Source of the DNA: Cladorhizidae sp. MBARI D1340-BT2
Taxonomy: Eukaryota > Porifera > Demospongiae > Poecilosclerida > Cladorhizidae
Reading direction: 5' to 3'
Assembly (NCBI GenBank): GCA_028752905.1
Contig: JAQNBH010000009.1
Location: 45,245,165 to 45,309,164, forward strand
DNA length: 64,000 bases
Under the pieces are notes generated by a model that was given only the letters and a program-made list of their open reading frames with translations, ran no database searches and had not been told where the DNA came from. Shown here in pieces: positions 38,001 through 45,639 of this stretch (within the stretch, counting starts at the first letter, position 1; each line of letters begins with the position of its first letter). Position numbers and translations under genes: made by a program.

Positions 38001-40456
38001 GGCTGATATGTCTAAAAACTTTGGGGAGAATACCTACTCTTTCATAAATACCCACAAAACTGTCGTTTTTATTAAATAAATGGCCTTTGGCTCCTGCTCT
38101 ACTTGTTAGTTTATAACGGGTACTGCTTTGTAACTTGTTCGCTGTTCATTGCCTATAGACTCCTGTAGATTATGAGCATCATTTTGAGAATAATAGGTGT
38201 GCTCTGGAATCTGAGAATTAATAATGGAGAAATTTAGGGCAATCATTTCTCTTGTCATTACTCGGCCACTATGATGCACAGCACGTTTTCAGCAATCAGC
38301 AGCCTGTCCACATAAATAGCTTACTACTAACTTTTAAAATATGACTCAGCAGCACATGTCAAGCTTTGAAGAGGAAAGTATCTTTGAAATTGTTCAGATG
38401 CTAGTCTTCTGGACAGGCTGAAAAGTATTCTCCTTAGCAACAAAACAGGACAAAACTAATACTATGTATTGGTAGGAAGAGATGTAAAGGAGCAGTTGTA
38501 AAGGAGCAGTTGCTAGTGATCTATTTCTCCCTCAACTAGATTTAAGGGTAACCTAATGAGTGTTTTAGAATTATTTCTAGAAAACTCTTTTGTAGAGAAA
38601 GAGTTTCTAAAAAATTGACATGGGTTATTTCATGCATACTATTGACCATGTTGGAGAGTACATGACTCCAATACTTGATGACTTCATGACACCGTGGATC
38701 GGAATATTTTCCATGAGCCGTAAATCTAAGCTTGCTTGGCAAGTAAAACTGGTCTTTCACCACCATCTTATTCAACCACTTGACGGTGGTCAACGTGGGA
38801 GGTAACAAAGTATCCACAGCACCTTTGGGGATATTCCAGAATTTTTTTGACAGTGAAGACCTACCAACTTCTAAAGTTAAAATTCAACAGATTCTTTCTG
38901 ACTGTGCTGCCAACAGAAAATGACAAATAAACATTGCTATCACTATTGACGCGCAGGAGAAAGTTTTGTAAAGTCTGCCCAACAACTTGAAGATGATGGA
39001 GCACTTGTGTTTAGTGCATATATGAAGAAATAAGCAAGTTTTAAGCTGTAACGTCCACTGCTTACCCTAATGTTAATGCCGTCACAAAAAAATTCTCATG
39101 TGGCAGCTACTGATGGACTATGCCAAGTCTTGCATGTCACCTCATAACTGTATTTTGAGAAGTTTGCAAATGACCTCAAAATAGCACTTTTTGCACATGA
39201 TATTTCGATCCTGCTAAGTTTAATGAACTCGAGCATCCTGCTAAGATGAATGAACTCAAGCCCAGTTCAAATGACATTGACAAGTACTTCCAATGAGATA
39301 ATCCCAGGCTAAAGCAGGGAACTAACCACATATGGTTGCTGCTGACCAAACTTCAGCAGATGCAGACATTTGAATGGTGGGGATACCACGCAAGTGAACT
39401 ACACAATTGGCAGTTGTTGAGCCATTCTTTTGCTGCAACCCTTATCTGCGGCAGCTGAACGGGTTTCCCCCCTGTTAACCAACAACTTTAAAGACAATCA
39501 AGCACATGCACTGGAAGACTACATAGAAACTTCTGTAATGTGCAGTGTAAAAAAAAACTGTCATTGAAGAATAAACTATCATATATTTTTTACCTTTTAA
39601 AAAGAATTAAAGGGGCTTGTGTGAGAATCTAGGACAAAAATTTGAAATTTGAGCATAATCTACAGGAGCCTAATAACAGGCAAGCAAACGTATACCAATC
39701 CAAATTCCAGCATAGATAGCAGCCACATGCAATGGTCAGATCACACCCATTTCAATGCCACTTGCAGGTTGATGATTAGCAAGGTAGACAGCCGTCTTAA
39801 TCACATGCTAATCAGTAATCTGCACTGGTGCAAGGTCCAATTAGTCTGCACATTATTATTCCACTGTAATGATATTACATCATATTTCACACATCTCTGT
39901 ATCCTCAGGTTGTCATGGAGATCTATTATTTGGTGATGGTTGTGGACCAGCATCAAGATGGTAACTTCAAATGCTCAGACCTCCTTTGTGACTTCCTGTA
40001 TCCTCCAACAGTGTACGCACACACATTACACCTGTGTACATGGACACTTTCATCTACTGTTGCCTCTGCATGGATATTATATATGGGTTACATCTGTGGA
40101 AGTAGTTGTGGATTGAGTAATGTCTAGTGGAAGCCACGTCCTGCTCTTTGTGCTACCATTTTCTAGTTTGATTTCTAACTGAAAACCACTACTATTAAAC
40201 CTAGAAAATAAATGTTTCTGTTGGAGAGTGTCAGTTATTTCCTTGACTATTGTATTGCAGCTACCACATCAAATACATGCACATAGGTGACCATGACAGT
40301 ATCGAAGAGCTCATTACCGGTCTCAACCCTCCACTCAAGCTTAGACTCCAGTTCCTCTGCCCTTCCCTCCAGGACAAGCACCCATCCTCTTCTACTTTGT
40401 CCTTCCTCGCAGGCTCCGCTCCTCCACACCCTGCCATACAATACATGGCACACTAA
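7961..40456 (+). CDS. MED23: Mediator complex subunit 23, C-terminal half (18-exon model, span)
   Basis: MED23 is a large tail-module subunit of nuclear Mediator, which links transcription factors to RNA polymerase II. Spliced in order, the exons give about 638 residues that follow the C-terminal part of animal MED23 (family about 1,370 residues). Landmarks are FFPATL, LCVLWKLVVETG, VWKYN-LDRL, WSNKHMAYLQ, YFGNLCLRFLP, LIHRFLELP, LYKFHDQPVSFLYTTLHYY, CDWHFSEF, CVELMALPLSG, AWINVLGLAFVSMPEP, DFLYHIKYM and LKLRLQFL. All 18 junctions keep the frame. Introns are small except where satellites or transposons have filled them. The N-terminal half was not found upstream. No clear AATAAA follows the stop. 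Exon 16 is tentative and about ten family residues around it may be missing. Confidence 0.93.
8025..11146. repeat. 36-bp satellite filling a MED23 intron (array about 8,055-11,112)
   Basis: The unit is GCACACCTCACTGGTCACAC plus ATACATGCACACACTA, about 85 copies. Variants recur irregularly: units lacking the 'atacatgcacaca' part, a 'ggttggtc' insertion, a tAca/aAgc change and 'ggtcatgcac'. The array takes up nearly the whole intron between exons 1 and 2. The long Thr-His-rich frames are artefacts of the period being a multiple of three. Confidence 0.96.
11147..11326 (+). CDS. MED23: MED23 exon 2
   Basis: CCACAG acceptor, GTCTGT donor. Contains LAFFPATLRHS and KVEDEAKRF, equivalent to the QAFF and NVEEEYRKW region of animal MED23, and ends in SLFLC, where the Cys codon is split with exon 3. 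Confidence 0.9.
11340..11645. repeat. TGGTGTGG-rich minisatellite in the intron between exons 2 and 3
   Basis: Irregular repeats of GTGGTGCAGTGCTGGTG on the + strand, giving a strongly G/T-biased strand. Frames seen on either strand here are repeat artefacts. Confidence 0.9.
11767..11932 (+). CDS. MED23: MED23 exon 3
   Basis: CACACAG acceptor, GTGAGT donor. Encodes VLWKLVVETG, then a QRTQPKKMAAFMRQFVDYV helix matching the family's ARALVAHVRTFADFLVY region. Confidence 0.93.
11995..12066 (+). CDS. MED23: MED23 exon 4
   Basis: GTGCAG acceptor, GTAGGG donor. 24 codons with ELVWKYNLFPLDRLVMCM, one of the best-conserved stretches of the family. Confidence 0.95.
12128..12238 (+). CDS. MED23: MED23 exon 5
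   Basis: GATAG acceptor, GTATGA donor. 37 codons (RGYDSEQMMKCLSLVQALL and onward), matching the family's MRSHEGNEAQVCYFIIQLL segment. Confidence 0.92.
12424..12483 (+). CDS. MED23: MED23 exon 6
   Basis: ATGTAG acceptor, GTAAGT donor. 20 codons, ending in WSNKHMAYLQ (family WHTKHMNYHK). Confidence 0.93.
12539..12617 (+). CDS. MED23: MED23 exon 7
   Basis: TTCCAG acceptor, GTGAGT donor. RFPEQFQPIEPG through MPMYF; the following Gly codon is split with exon 8. Confidence 0.93.
12692..12717 (+). CDS. MED23: MED23 exon 8 (26-nt micro-exon)
   Basis: TTTACAG acceptor, GTGAGT donor. Encodes GNLCLRFLP with exon 7's last base. It is identified by its exact fit to the conserved YFGNxCLRFLP motif. Confidence 0.92.
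12807..12909 (+). CDS. MED23: MED23 exon 9
   Basis: TTACAG acceptor, GTTTGT donor. VLDLLIHRFLELP and GPLYKFH match the family's IVIHRFLEL and GGLYKFHD. The Asp codon is split with exon 10. Confidence 0.95.
13061..13159 (+). CDS. MED23: MED23 exon 10
   Basis: GCCACAG acceptor, GTCAGC donor. QPVSFLYTTLHYYYKSL corresponds to RPVTYLYNTLHYYEMHL of the vertebrate protein. Confidence 0.95.
13236..13266 (+). CDS. MED23: MED23 exon 11 (31-nt micro-exon)
   Basis: Acceptor is the less usual GCAAG and the donor GTTGGT is weak, but both ends are needed to keep phase. Encodes AQKELHPFT plus a split Trp codon, at the family's NRPQGW position. Confidence 0.75.
13339..13442 (+). CDS. MED23: MED23 exon 12
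   Basis: GGGTAG acceptor, GTCGGT donor. YFTSESADYLM, then NPSPAYFSLVIQRLVQ, matching the DTYYCRLIGRLVD part of the family. Confidence 0.88.
13555..14009. repeat. 24-bp polypyrimidine minisatellite in the intron between exons 12 and 13
   Basis: The unit is CCTGTCCCTCTCTCTTCCTC plus CTCA, more than 14 regular copies at the right end and degenerate to the left. The + strand is almost purely C/T, and the array ends about 15 bases before the exon 13 acceptor. Confidence 0.95.
14025..14193 (+). CDS. MED23: MED23 exon 13
   Basis: CCCCTTTAG acceptor, GTAAGT donor. Contains HSCDWHFSEF and TCCVELMALPLSGE, matching the family's NCDWRFNEF and TCVELMALAVSG. It ends two bases into a Lys codon finished by exon 14, 8 kb downstream. 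Confidence 0.95.
14265..20180. repeat. 32-bp satellite, about 175 copies, with a diverged 38-bp leader
   Basis: The main unit is CTAATCATACTACTATTATG plus ACTRGCATGTGW, where R and W are two-state positions. It is preceded at 14,265-14,600 by eight or nine longer units containing 'accactgctagaggt'. It occupies the intron between MED23 exons 13 and 14. No coding signal is present. Confidence 0.97.
20186..20505. mobile_element. Foldback/MITE-like element between two satellite arrays
   Basis: A left arm at about 20,188-20,276 is nearly complementary to a right arm at 20,425-20,504 (shared core TGATGATACAAGCATGAGCT). About 150 bp lies between them, including a small palindrome around 'ggcagccattttccaaaatggccgcc'. 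Long terminal inverted repeats and no coding capacity fit a non-autonomous DNA transposon. It lies between the 32-bp and 23-bp arrays. Confidence 0.75.
20540..22258. repeat. 23-bp satellite, about 73 copies
   Basis: The unit is CTACTAGTATGACTGGCATG plus TGC. It shares the core 'tatgactggcatgtg' with the 32-bp array upstream. A few units carry insertions (e.g. near 21,740 and 22,205). It ends just before MED23 exon 14. Confidence 0.97.
22276..22357 (+). CDS. MED23: MED23 exon 14
   Basis: CTTGTAG acceptor, GTAAGT donor. Encodes DDDHTVLAWINVLGLAFVSM, equivalent to ENITAWMNAIGLIITAL in vertebrates. Confidence 0.95.
22431..22646 (+). CDS. MED23: MED23 exon 15
   Basis: TTTCGCAG acceptor. EPFHSVVYEEVLEVLSGP, then LLSLLHSFWMHANMGLLLNL, matching EPYWIVLHDRIVSVI and LALAHAVWHHSSIGQLSLI. 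The preferred donor is GTGAGG at 22,647, which gives phase 0; GTGTGT at 22,643 is an alternative. Confidence 0.9.
22853..23312. repeat. 25-bp minisatellite, about 18 copies
   Basis: The unit is GTGCAGTGACCTGCAGTGTA plus TAGAY, in the MED23 intron after exon 15. Minus-strand frames of 190-220 codons are artefacts of the repeat. Confidence 0.96.
23490..25690 (-). pseudogene. hAT-type transposase relic (ZMYM/DUF4371-like)
   Basis: The minus strand carries a decayed transposase in several frames. In order: a TTF-type zinc-finger-like N-terminus at 25,417-25,660 (RSFKPA...EWW...HYQEAQ); a VDECVDSSGKEQLVLCFRHV segment near 24,840-24,920; the CRQCYDGGGNMAG motif at about 24,699-24,743 (family CxGQCYDGASNMAG); and a C-terminal FECLDTVINCISHRFN stretch near 23,600. 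Stops and frameshifts are frequent. It lies antisense in the MED23 intron. Terminal repeats were not located. The superfamily call rests on motif order and is fairly sure. Confidence 0.8.
25691..26084. other. Unique intronic DNA with a short CA repeat
   Basis: Contains an (AC)n run at 25,852-25,875. A candidate exon flanked by splice-like sites (about 25,921-25,950) does not match MED23. Confidence 0.4.
26085..26838. repeat. AT-rich tandem repeat built on 'acacaggtgatgctctacatcatag'
   Basis: Six to eight irregular units, each a 'gatgctcttcatcatag' block followed by TA dinucleotides and a 'tattatagctaatatatta' block. The array resumes at 27,408-27,560, so the element between is an insertion. 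Confidence 0.9.
26839..27407. mobile_element. Non-autonomous DNA transposon with 33-bp terminal inverted repeats
   Basis: The left end TGTGATGGGATCTGAGAAAA (26,839 on) and the right end are inverted copies over 33 bp with one mismatch. The interior (about 500 bp) has no transposase frame. It interrupts the AT-rich array; the flanks are TA-rich, so a TA or ATA target duplication cannot be told apart from background. Family unknown. Confidence 0.85.
27561..28527. other. Unique intronic DNA, no recognised feature
   Basis: AT-rich, with no coding match on either strand. It ends in a strong pyrimidine-rich acceptor (TTTTTTCTTTTTTCTAG) before the tentative exon 16. Confidence 0.5.
28528..28599 (+). 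CDS. MED23: Tentative MED23 exon 16
   Basis: Excellent acceptor and a GTAAGC donor bracket 24 open codons (FKLFPSLECKYN...). The exon is phase 0 to phase 0, exactly what exons 15 and 17 require. Similarity to the family's 'LLPIVKTEFQLLY' region is weak (Leu-Pro, Leu-Gln spacing), and the joined protein would be about ten residues short here. Confidence 0.4.
28600..29568. other. Intronic DNA with a diverged duplication
   Basis: Two diverged copies of a block containing 'gttgtcaggtgtgttgcttgct' lie at about 29,135-29,220 and 29,310-29,400. An A12/T12 palindrome lies near 28,880. Confidence 0.45.
29569..30151. mobile_element. Probable MITE with imperfect inverted ends
   Basis: ATGTGGACCACAATCAGG...CCCTTTACCATT at the left is matched in inverted form at about 30,085-30,151 (roughly 85% over 40 bp). 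The interior has two diverged direct copies of a 'cactattagaaagtggct'-type block (29,645-29,690 and 29,995-30,050) and no transposase. Confidence 0.55.
30152..31342. other. Unique intronic DNA
   Basis: No coding match. A short 'ctcattcaactggtttgatc' duplication lies at 30,675-30,722. Confidence 0.5.
31343..31780. mobile_element. Probable pogo/Tigger-like MITE
   Basis: The left end has AGGAAGCACTTATCCGAACA and the right end, read in reverse, has AGGAGGCCACTTATCC, followed by inner 'ttatccgaacattt' copies. 'CTTATCCGAAC' ends are characteristic of pogo/Tigger-type elements. About 440 bp, no transposase. The TA duplication is uncertain because the flanks are TA-rich. Confidence 0.55.
32226..32461. 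mobile_element. Compact foldback element (imperfect palindrome)
   Basis: A 236-bp sequence is almost entirely one inverted repeat. The arms 32,226-32,336 and 32,338-32,461 meet at 'gctggattagaatccagc' and share 'cgatgttctgattggtcc'. Possible TGA direct repeats flank it. The 94-codon minus frame across it is a by-product of the palindrome. Confidence 0.8.
32462..32943. other. AT-rich intronic DNA
   Basis: Inverted 'gaccctttacc' and 'ggtaaagggtc' motifs at 32,610-32,695 hint at a degenerate short MITE. Nothing else is recognised. Confidence 0.4.
32944..33742. repeat. 46-bp minisatellite, about 17 copies
   Basis: The unit starts TGCAAGCTGTTGATGATGAC and ends GGTAACTAT. Occasional single-base variants and 'ggttaact' insertions occur. 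Confidence 0.97.
33743..34741. other. Unique DNA with long G and C homopolymers
   Basis: G runs at about 33,946-33,960 and 34,026-34,040 and a C run at 34,054-34,076. Overlapping frames at 34,276-34,530 and 34,376-34,720 (the latter 114 codons, TVEELAALLEDWGKDQKSL) are open and non-repetitive, but I recognise no family and give them low weight. Confidence 0.35.
34746..35035. repeat. Tandem amplification of the piggyBac-like left terminus
   Basis: Six copies of a unit beginning 'cctctcaccggcaaagcttc' and ending 'ggaccaatatgggtgttta', so the terminal repeat itself is multiplied. Confidence 0.85.
34746..35933 (+). mobile_element. piggyBac-like element relic flanked by TTAA
   Basis: TTAA at 34,742-34,745 and 35,934-35,937 flank inverted ends CCCTCTCACTGGCA and TTGCCGGTGAGAGGG. 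Inside, the plus strand at about 35,290-35,420 reads YWSIQHSIFV...GISNIMLHRRLEQLFHFLQL, the layout of the piggyBac transposase 'YWS...MSRNRFEQLLRFLH' region. The frame is short and shifts, so the copy is dead. The left end is a tandem array of about six 50-60-bp terminal units. The same TIR family recurs at 51,379-52,330. Confidence 0.75.
35938..38839. other. Long intronic stretch without a recognised gene
   Basis: Open frames here (e.g. 36,885-37,325 minus, 38,542-38,817 minus) match nothing I know. Poly-C/G patches lie at 36,400-36,450. Near 36,060-36,390 there are diverged copies of a 'tgttcactttgtactcaaag'-type block. Confidence 0.4.
38840..39560 (+). pseudogene. hAT transposase relic, C-terminal part
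   Basis: On the plus strand, broken by stops, a segment YFDPAKFNEL...NDIDKYF leads to TFEWWGYHASELHNWQLLSH and then LTNNFKDNQAHALEDYIETS. This is the order of the hAT C-terminal dimerisation domain (EWW..., then a final 'LEDYIETSVM'). Catalytic residues cannot be placed with confidence. It lies in the MED23 intron in the same orientation as the gene. Confidence 0.75.
39909..39997 (+). CDS. MED23: MED23 exon 17
   Basis: CCTCAG acceptor, GTATCC donor. VVMEIYYLVMVVDQH...CSDLLCDFL corresponds to MIEIGVAFYDMLLNVDQ...DPICDFLY. The last Leu codon is split with exon 18. Confidence 0.92.
40261..40456 (+). CDS. MED23: MED23 exon 18 with stop codon
   Basis: ATTGCAG acceptor. YHIKYMHIGDHDSIEELI and LNPPLKLRLQFL match the family's YHMKYMFTGDSVKEQVEKI and LKPALKLRLRFI. 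A Ser/Pro-rich tail follows, then TAA at 40,454-40,456. No strong AATAAA is seen in the next 200 bp. Confidence 0.95.
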
Positions 40457-41499
40457 CTCATGTGGACGGTGTATATTTCCACACTGTATATAGCACTTTA
40501 GATAATCAAGGAAATTCTTCCTACAACAATTGAATTTTTTTTGTTTGTATATAATATATAGACATCATCAGAACACAAGTAGTATTATCCTCTAACTTTG
40601 GTTTTGCTGTATTGCTCAGCATCATGAAAGGAGGTTACATTGCTGAATGACTGACTGCTGTATGTAGATCACCTATTACCAGCAGCTAATGCTACAGTTG
40701 TAAGTTGGTAACTACAGGTACCTTTCTCATGGTTCTCATCAACTATAGGGAAAGAGATCCGCACTATACTAATTGGCTTTGTGAGAGCTTGAGGGTAGGG
40801 TGAGTGTATATAGAGGTTGTGGTATCTTGTGGCCTCCTTTAGCAGAGCCTCTGGAAAATATGTGACGATGCTCAAGAATGGGTCAGTGTTTGCCACTGTG
40901 TTCCCAGTGCATGAGAGATTGAATTTGAGTTCCCAGTGGTACCTCCACATGGGCCTCCATTCCTAGTCTGCATGTGCATTGTGAGATGTATTGTTGTGTA
41001 GCTGAGTCATCTAGAGATGACCCGGTTGGATGAATTGAGTTAGGGCTGCTCATTATCTTAAAATTCATTCCTATATATATAGCAATCCTAGATTTTAACT
41101 AACTTTTCAATTAATTTTTCAACTTAAAAATGATCACTTGTATAAATCAGAGAATGTGAGTATGATGTGATGTGCCGTAGTATATTTAGTGGGTGTTTTG
41201 CATCACTTCTCAGAAACCATGTTCTATATACTCGGGCCTGAGGCAGACTTAAAGAGGGGGGTTGCAGATTTCACATGAACATGCTACCTAGGGTAGTCTG
41301 GGGGCATCCCCCCCAGGAAAATGTTGTTTTGAAGTGCTCTGAGAGCCAATTTTACAAATTTGCCTCTTCCATTCTGCGAAGGTACTTCTGCAGAAACAAA
41401 TTACAAATAATATGATCTATACTAATTTCAGTTTCATAGTTTGCGTGTAAGCGTTCTTCTTTCTGTATATTATATAGACCGCAAGTAATTGTTCAATTG
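40457..41499. other. MED23 3' flank, unrecognised
   Basis: Includes the putative 3' UTR. Minus-strand frames at 40,669-40,950 (93 codons) and 40,883-41,068 are unrecognised and unsupported. Confidence 0.4.
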
Positions 41500-44290
41500 T
41501 CTGAGAGGAGATGTTTTGCAAGAACACAAGGATTGTAGAAAGGAAAAAAATAGCAATGTATATTTGTTTGGAAGAATTTGAGGACGATACTTCTTTAAGG
41601 AGTCGCTCAGTGTTTCTGGATGATCTTCTTGTGGAACAAGCAGCCACTTGGACTTCCAGCGACAGAGTTCGAAACTATTGCCTCTTCTATTTTGCTAAAT
41701 GATGAGCTATTGGTGATGTTTACATGTAAAAGCCATTGAAGGAGAGCTTCTGTGAGCCATGAATCTTGAAGATATATCACTTATTAGGTGGTCAAGGAAA
41801 GGAATAGAATATTAATGAGAAGTCAACCGATGTAAATTCTGGGTTTGAATGATGCAGCGGATGCTGACTTAATTAAGGGGTTCCACTACCCAAAAAACCC
41901 CAAAACAACAAAAAACCCTATAACTTCTCTCTGCTTCAGAATTTTTATTTGAAATCTTGTATGATGTGGTACCTATACACAGACCTACCTTCTGGTGCTG
42001 TGCCAACTACCCAGCTACAACTGATCCGGACTTAGTGAACATTTAAGATTTCACGAGGACGGTCATATTTGGAGACAAATTTACTTTGGGATTTCACAAC
42101 TTACCACAGGGGAAATTACAAAGTATGAAACACAATATAACATTGAGTTTTTTTTAAATAGTGTGATATGGACTTTAAAAACTATTGCAATATCTTGGTA
42201 GCATTTTCATTGTTTTTTTTGTACCTGTTGACATCATACTTGCTTAAAATTAAAAACAGAGAATGTCATCTTGTAGCTCTCATTGAGAGGAAACAGAATC
42301 TATATAATTTTTTCTGATTACTCCAAATATGAAAATATGAAGCGGGGAAAACCGTCCTTGGCTCAAAAAACACCTTTTTCGGGACAGGCATTTTAAGGAC
42401 TAGTATAGTATTTCAATGGTTGAACTGACCATACCATTTTTAAAAACACCAAAAGTGGTATATATACATATACATGCCAAGAATAGGGAGGGGAAGTTTG
42501 GTCTGTCCTATATAGGCTGCTTCCTAGGGGGATGACCAGAATCACTGGTTTGCTTCCCTTGTCGGTCTCCGCGGCCATTGAAACTCACTATTACGTGAAG
42601 CATCTTCTTCGCAAATTGGGAGTACTCAAGTTAGTATAAGTCCAGAATGGAGCATCCAAATCTTCTCCAATTTGGAAGGCAGCATCTTGCATGTACTGTC
42701 ATCATATTTTGGGGGGGAAACCAAAAAAACAAAAAAAAAGTTTTTTTGGGTAGTGGACCCCCTTAAACATGGCATTGAGGCATTGACAGATATTCAGTGC
42801 TGATGGTGACTTAAACATGGCATTGACATATATATTCCTGATTGCTCAGCAATTCTACTGCTATGTTCAAAAATACATTGGGAATAACTATCAGTGTCTT
42901 CCCTCAGTAATTTTAGCTCCTCACAGCATTGCATGACTGTAGACACATCATACACTATGTCTGCTTGCCAATTTTAACAATAGCTCCTTTCAGGTAGTGT
43001 AATTAAACATGTTAAGAAGAGGGACCCTACTTGATGTGTTATGTGAAACAATGGCTTTGAGGAGCCCTTCCCATTTTGCAGAATAATTTATCCCAAGGTT
43101 AAACTCTTAATGTGGGCTATGCAGTTTCTAATGGGTGAAACTGAGCAAGAATTTAAGATTGCAAGGTGAATGGCCAGCACAATGAATATAAAGTGCTATT
43201 CATGAATTTTTGCTTGAACACCTGCTTTTGCTCCACTCATTGTGGAAGCACTATCATATCCTTGGCCATGCAAGTTGCTCAGAGATTCTCCACCATCTCC
43301 ACAATACAGCAATGTCAACTTCTTTAATTTATAAAGGCTATAAATTCTTCCCGAATGTTACATTCACTGATGAAGCAAAGACAACTGGGCAAATGTTCAA
43401 CTTTATGACAGCTTATTTCATGTGCTAGAACAGAGAAAAATGTAGCTGTCTTCACTTCAGCAACAATACCATACAAAATTAAATCATAGCCAATGATGTT
43501 GATGATATCATTCCGTGAGGTGGGGGAAACATGTATTTTTAGCCTATTGAGGTGGTTAAATGACATCATGTCTTTCTCAACATATTTTTTATGAAGTGCC
43601 CCAATTTTACTATGTTGGAGATTTTCTACAGCACCTCAAAAAGCAAGCTCCTATTTAGCCAGAAAAATTAGTGCACAGACAATTTGACAAACTATGTGTT
43701 TGTTCTCATTCATTCGTACTTGCAGAGCACTGTCAGCCATTACATCAACGAGAGAAGCTGATTGTCAAACTGTTGCCTTCAAAATATCATATTGAAGAAA
43801 TTCTCGATGATAGTGAAGTGAAGAGTGGTTAGTATTGGCATTGCTAAGCTTAGTCCAAGAATAAGGCCTACTTCAAAGAAGCCTTTGTTTCTTCTCTTAG
43901 TGCAAGGAGAAGTGAACATGGCCCAGAAAATACACCATTTAACTCGGGACTGTATAGTAGCCACCAGGGATATCTTTCAAGCAAGGAAAGATTGAACTTA
44001 CGGTTATTACCATGAGATATAGTAGATGGTAGAACATTAGGTGGTTCTATATATAATTATGATGATAAAGAAATGTGTACTTCTCATCATTGGAGAGGTC
44101 TCACTACTCGACAAATGTTTTCAATAGACTTGGTTGGTTCCAACAAGTTACCATTATCATACGGAGGTAGCTCCGAAATTGAAGCTGGAATTGTGAGCTC
44201 AGGCTGAACATTACATTTACCTTTATCAACATCTGATGGAAGATCTGGAGATTTTACCTCCAATGGATTCACTGGTTCTTGTAGTGTTTC
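41500..44290 (-). pseudogene. hAT-type transposase relic (ZMYM/DUF4371-like) interrupted by a MITE
   Basis: On the minus strand, in order: a CIFWAMFTSPCTKRRNKGF zinc-finger-like block (near 43,900); SVLAHEISCHKVEHLPSCLC (about 43,370-43,460), which corresponds to the family's 'ADETTDxSNKEQL' region; GQGYDSASTMSGAKAG (43,221-43,276), the 'GQGYDGASAMSG' signature; REDTDSYSQCIF (about 42,880); and, beyond the MITE, YSIPFLDHLISDISSRF (41,750-41,825). Frameshifts and stops separate the parts. Parts of the family motifs are replaced, so it is a relic. Coding order supports one original element split by the insertion at 41,877-42,762. Confidence 0.8.
41877..42762. mobile_element. TTAA-flanked MITE with GGGGGTCCACTACCC ends
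   Basis: Inverted ends GGGGTTCCACTACCCAAAAA at 41,877 and the inverse TTTTTTGGGTAGTGGACCCC at 42,743-42,762, with TTAA on both outer sides. No transposase is inside. TTAA target choice points to the piggyBac group, though the termini differ from the two other TTAA elements in the window. A tandem duplicate of the target at 42,801-42,826 shows the empty site. Confidence 0.85.
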
Positions 44291-45639
44291 CGAGATTAAG
44301 AAAGTAACAACTCTAACTTAAAGCCATTAACCATTGTCTTATACTTAACCACTTTCCTCCCGAGATATTTGTTAGGACCAGATGTTTTGTGAGTGATTCT
44401 GCCTCTTCTGACTAAACCATAGCTACCAGTATAGTTTTGCTGATGCTAATAAAGCCAGCTGTGCGCATGTCATGTCATCATAAACAGTATTGTATGTGGT
44501 TGGTTGTCACTTGGCTACTATGTGTACAAGACTTTACCTGATCATTAATCTAAAAAGGGAATGTACTTGCACCCCCTCGCACCCCCCCCTCCCCTTCCTA
44601 TGGGCTGTGCCTGAGATGCAATTGATGCTGCCTTCAGTCAGTGAGATGACTTGCACCAAGAGTTGAGCAGCACACCATCGCTGATTGTGGAAAACCAATC
44701 CAATGACCACATTCATCCCTGGAAACAATGAAGAGGTTGATCCTAGGACCCTCTTTGACTTCGGGGAGTTGGAGTGATAGAAACCCATCACCTCATCTGT
44801 ACACATACACATGGCCACTCTGTTCTGCTGCACCACTCTATTTATCTGGAAGAGTTGGGGGAGGGGGGGGGAGTGGGTGAGGTGGGTTGGGGAGTTGGAA
44901 GTGCAACACTGTGTACATATTCTCTATTGGCTATCGCACACAGTAAAGTTTTCAGGGACTAGACAGCGGCAGTGACCCTCCACTTAAGTAGCTTACCTGA
45001 GGATTCTTCTCAGACATTTGTGCTCCAGAGGTAGTAGATTATGGATGAATGACCAATGCATAAACCATCCAGTTAACTGCTTATGGACAAGTGAATTGCA
45101 TTATATCAAGTTTGATTTTTGATTTTTATACCAAAAGCAGCTGCAGTGTATGGGAGATTTACCTGATTGCTTCTGCTGCTTTAAAGAAGTAAAAAAATGA
45201 TAAACAAGCAAAAATAAAAAAGGATAATGTCTACATGATTATATATAATATAATTATATTAGCCCTAGAGTTTACTCTTTCTAAGGGATTTGGGGCAGCG
45301 TCTCTTTCAAGCGACTGGAGAGAAGAACTCCCTTCACCACCTCCTGCAGAGGCTTTCTGTTGTGGTGCAGAGAGGTAATGCAGTTTCGGTTGCGGGGACC
45401 ACAGATATTGAATTTGGACTGACATTTTCTTTTAATAATTATTATATAATATATATAATTATATATATGTGCATGTGGAAATTGTGAGCTCAATTTTTGT
45501 CGACGTTGGCAGTTAACTGCACATGACAACATGCTCCAGATCTTTGTGTGGAACTCAAGTCCATTTATATATTTATGGGGGTGGAACATAATATGGTGAA
45601 TGGATATGCCATGCACAGCAATGAGGGCTCGCTAATTAT
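44291..45639. other. Unique DNA with two unrecognised open stretches
   Basis: A minus frame at 44,534-44,836 (100 codons, contains HNQRWCAAQLLVQVISLTEG) and a plus stretch at 45,290-45,420 (HHLLQRLSVVVQRGNAVSVAG) look non-random, but I cannot assign them. C- and G-rich runs lie at 44,577-44,595 and 44,855-44,890. Confidence 0.3.
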
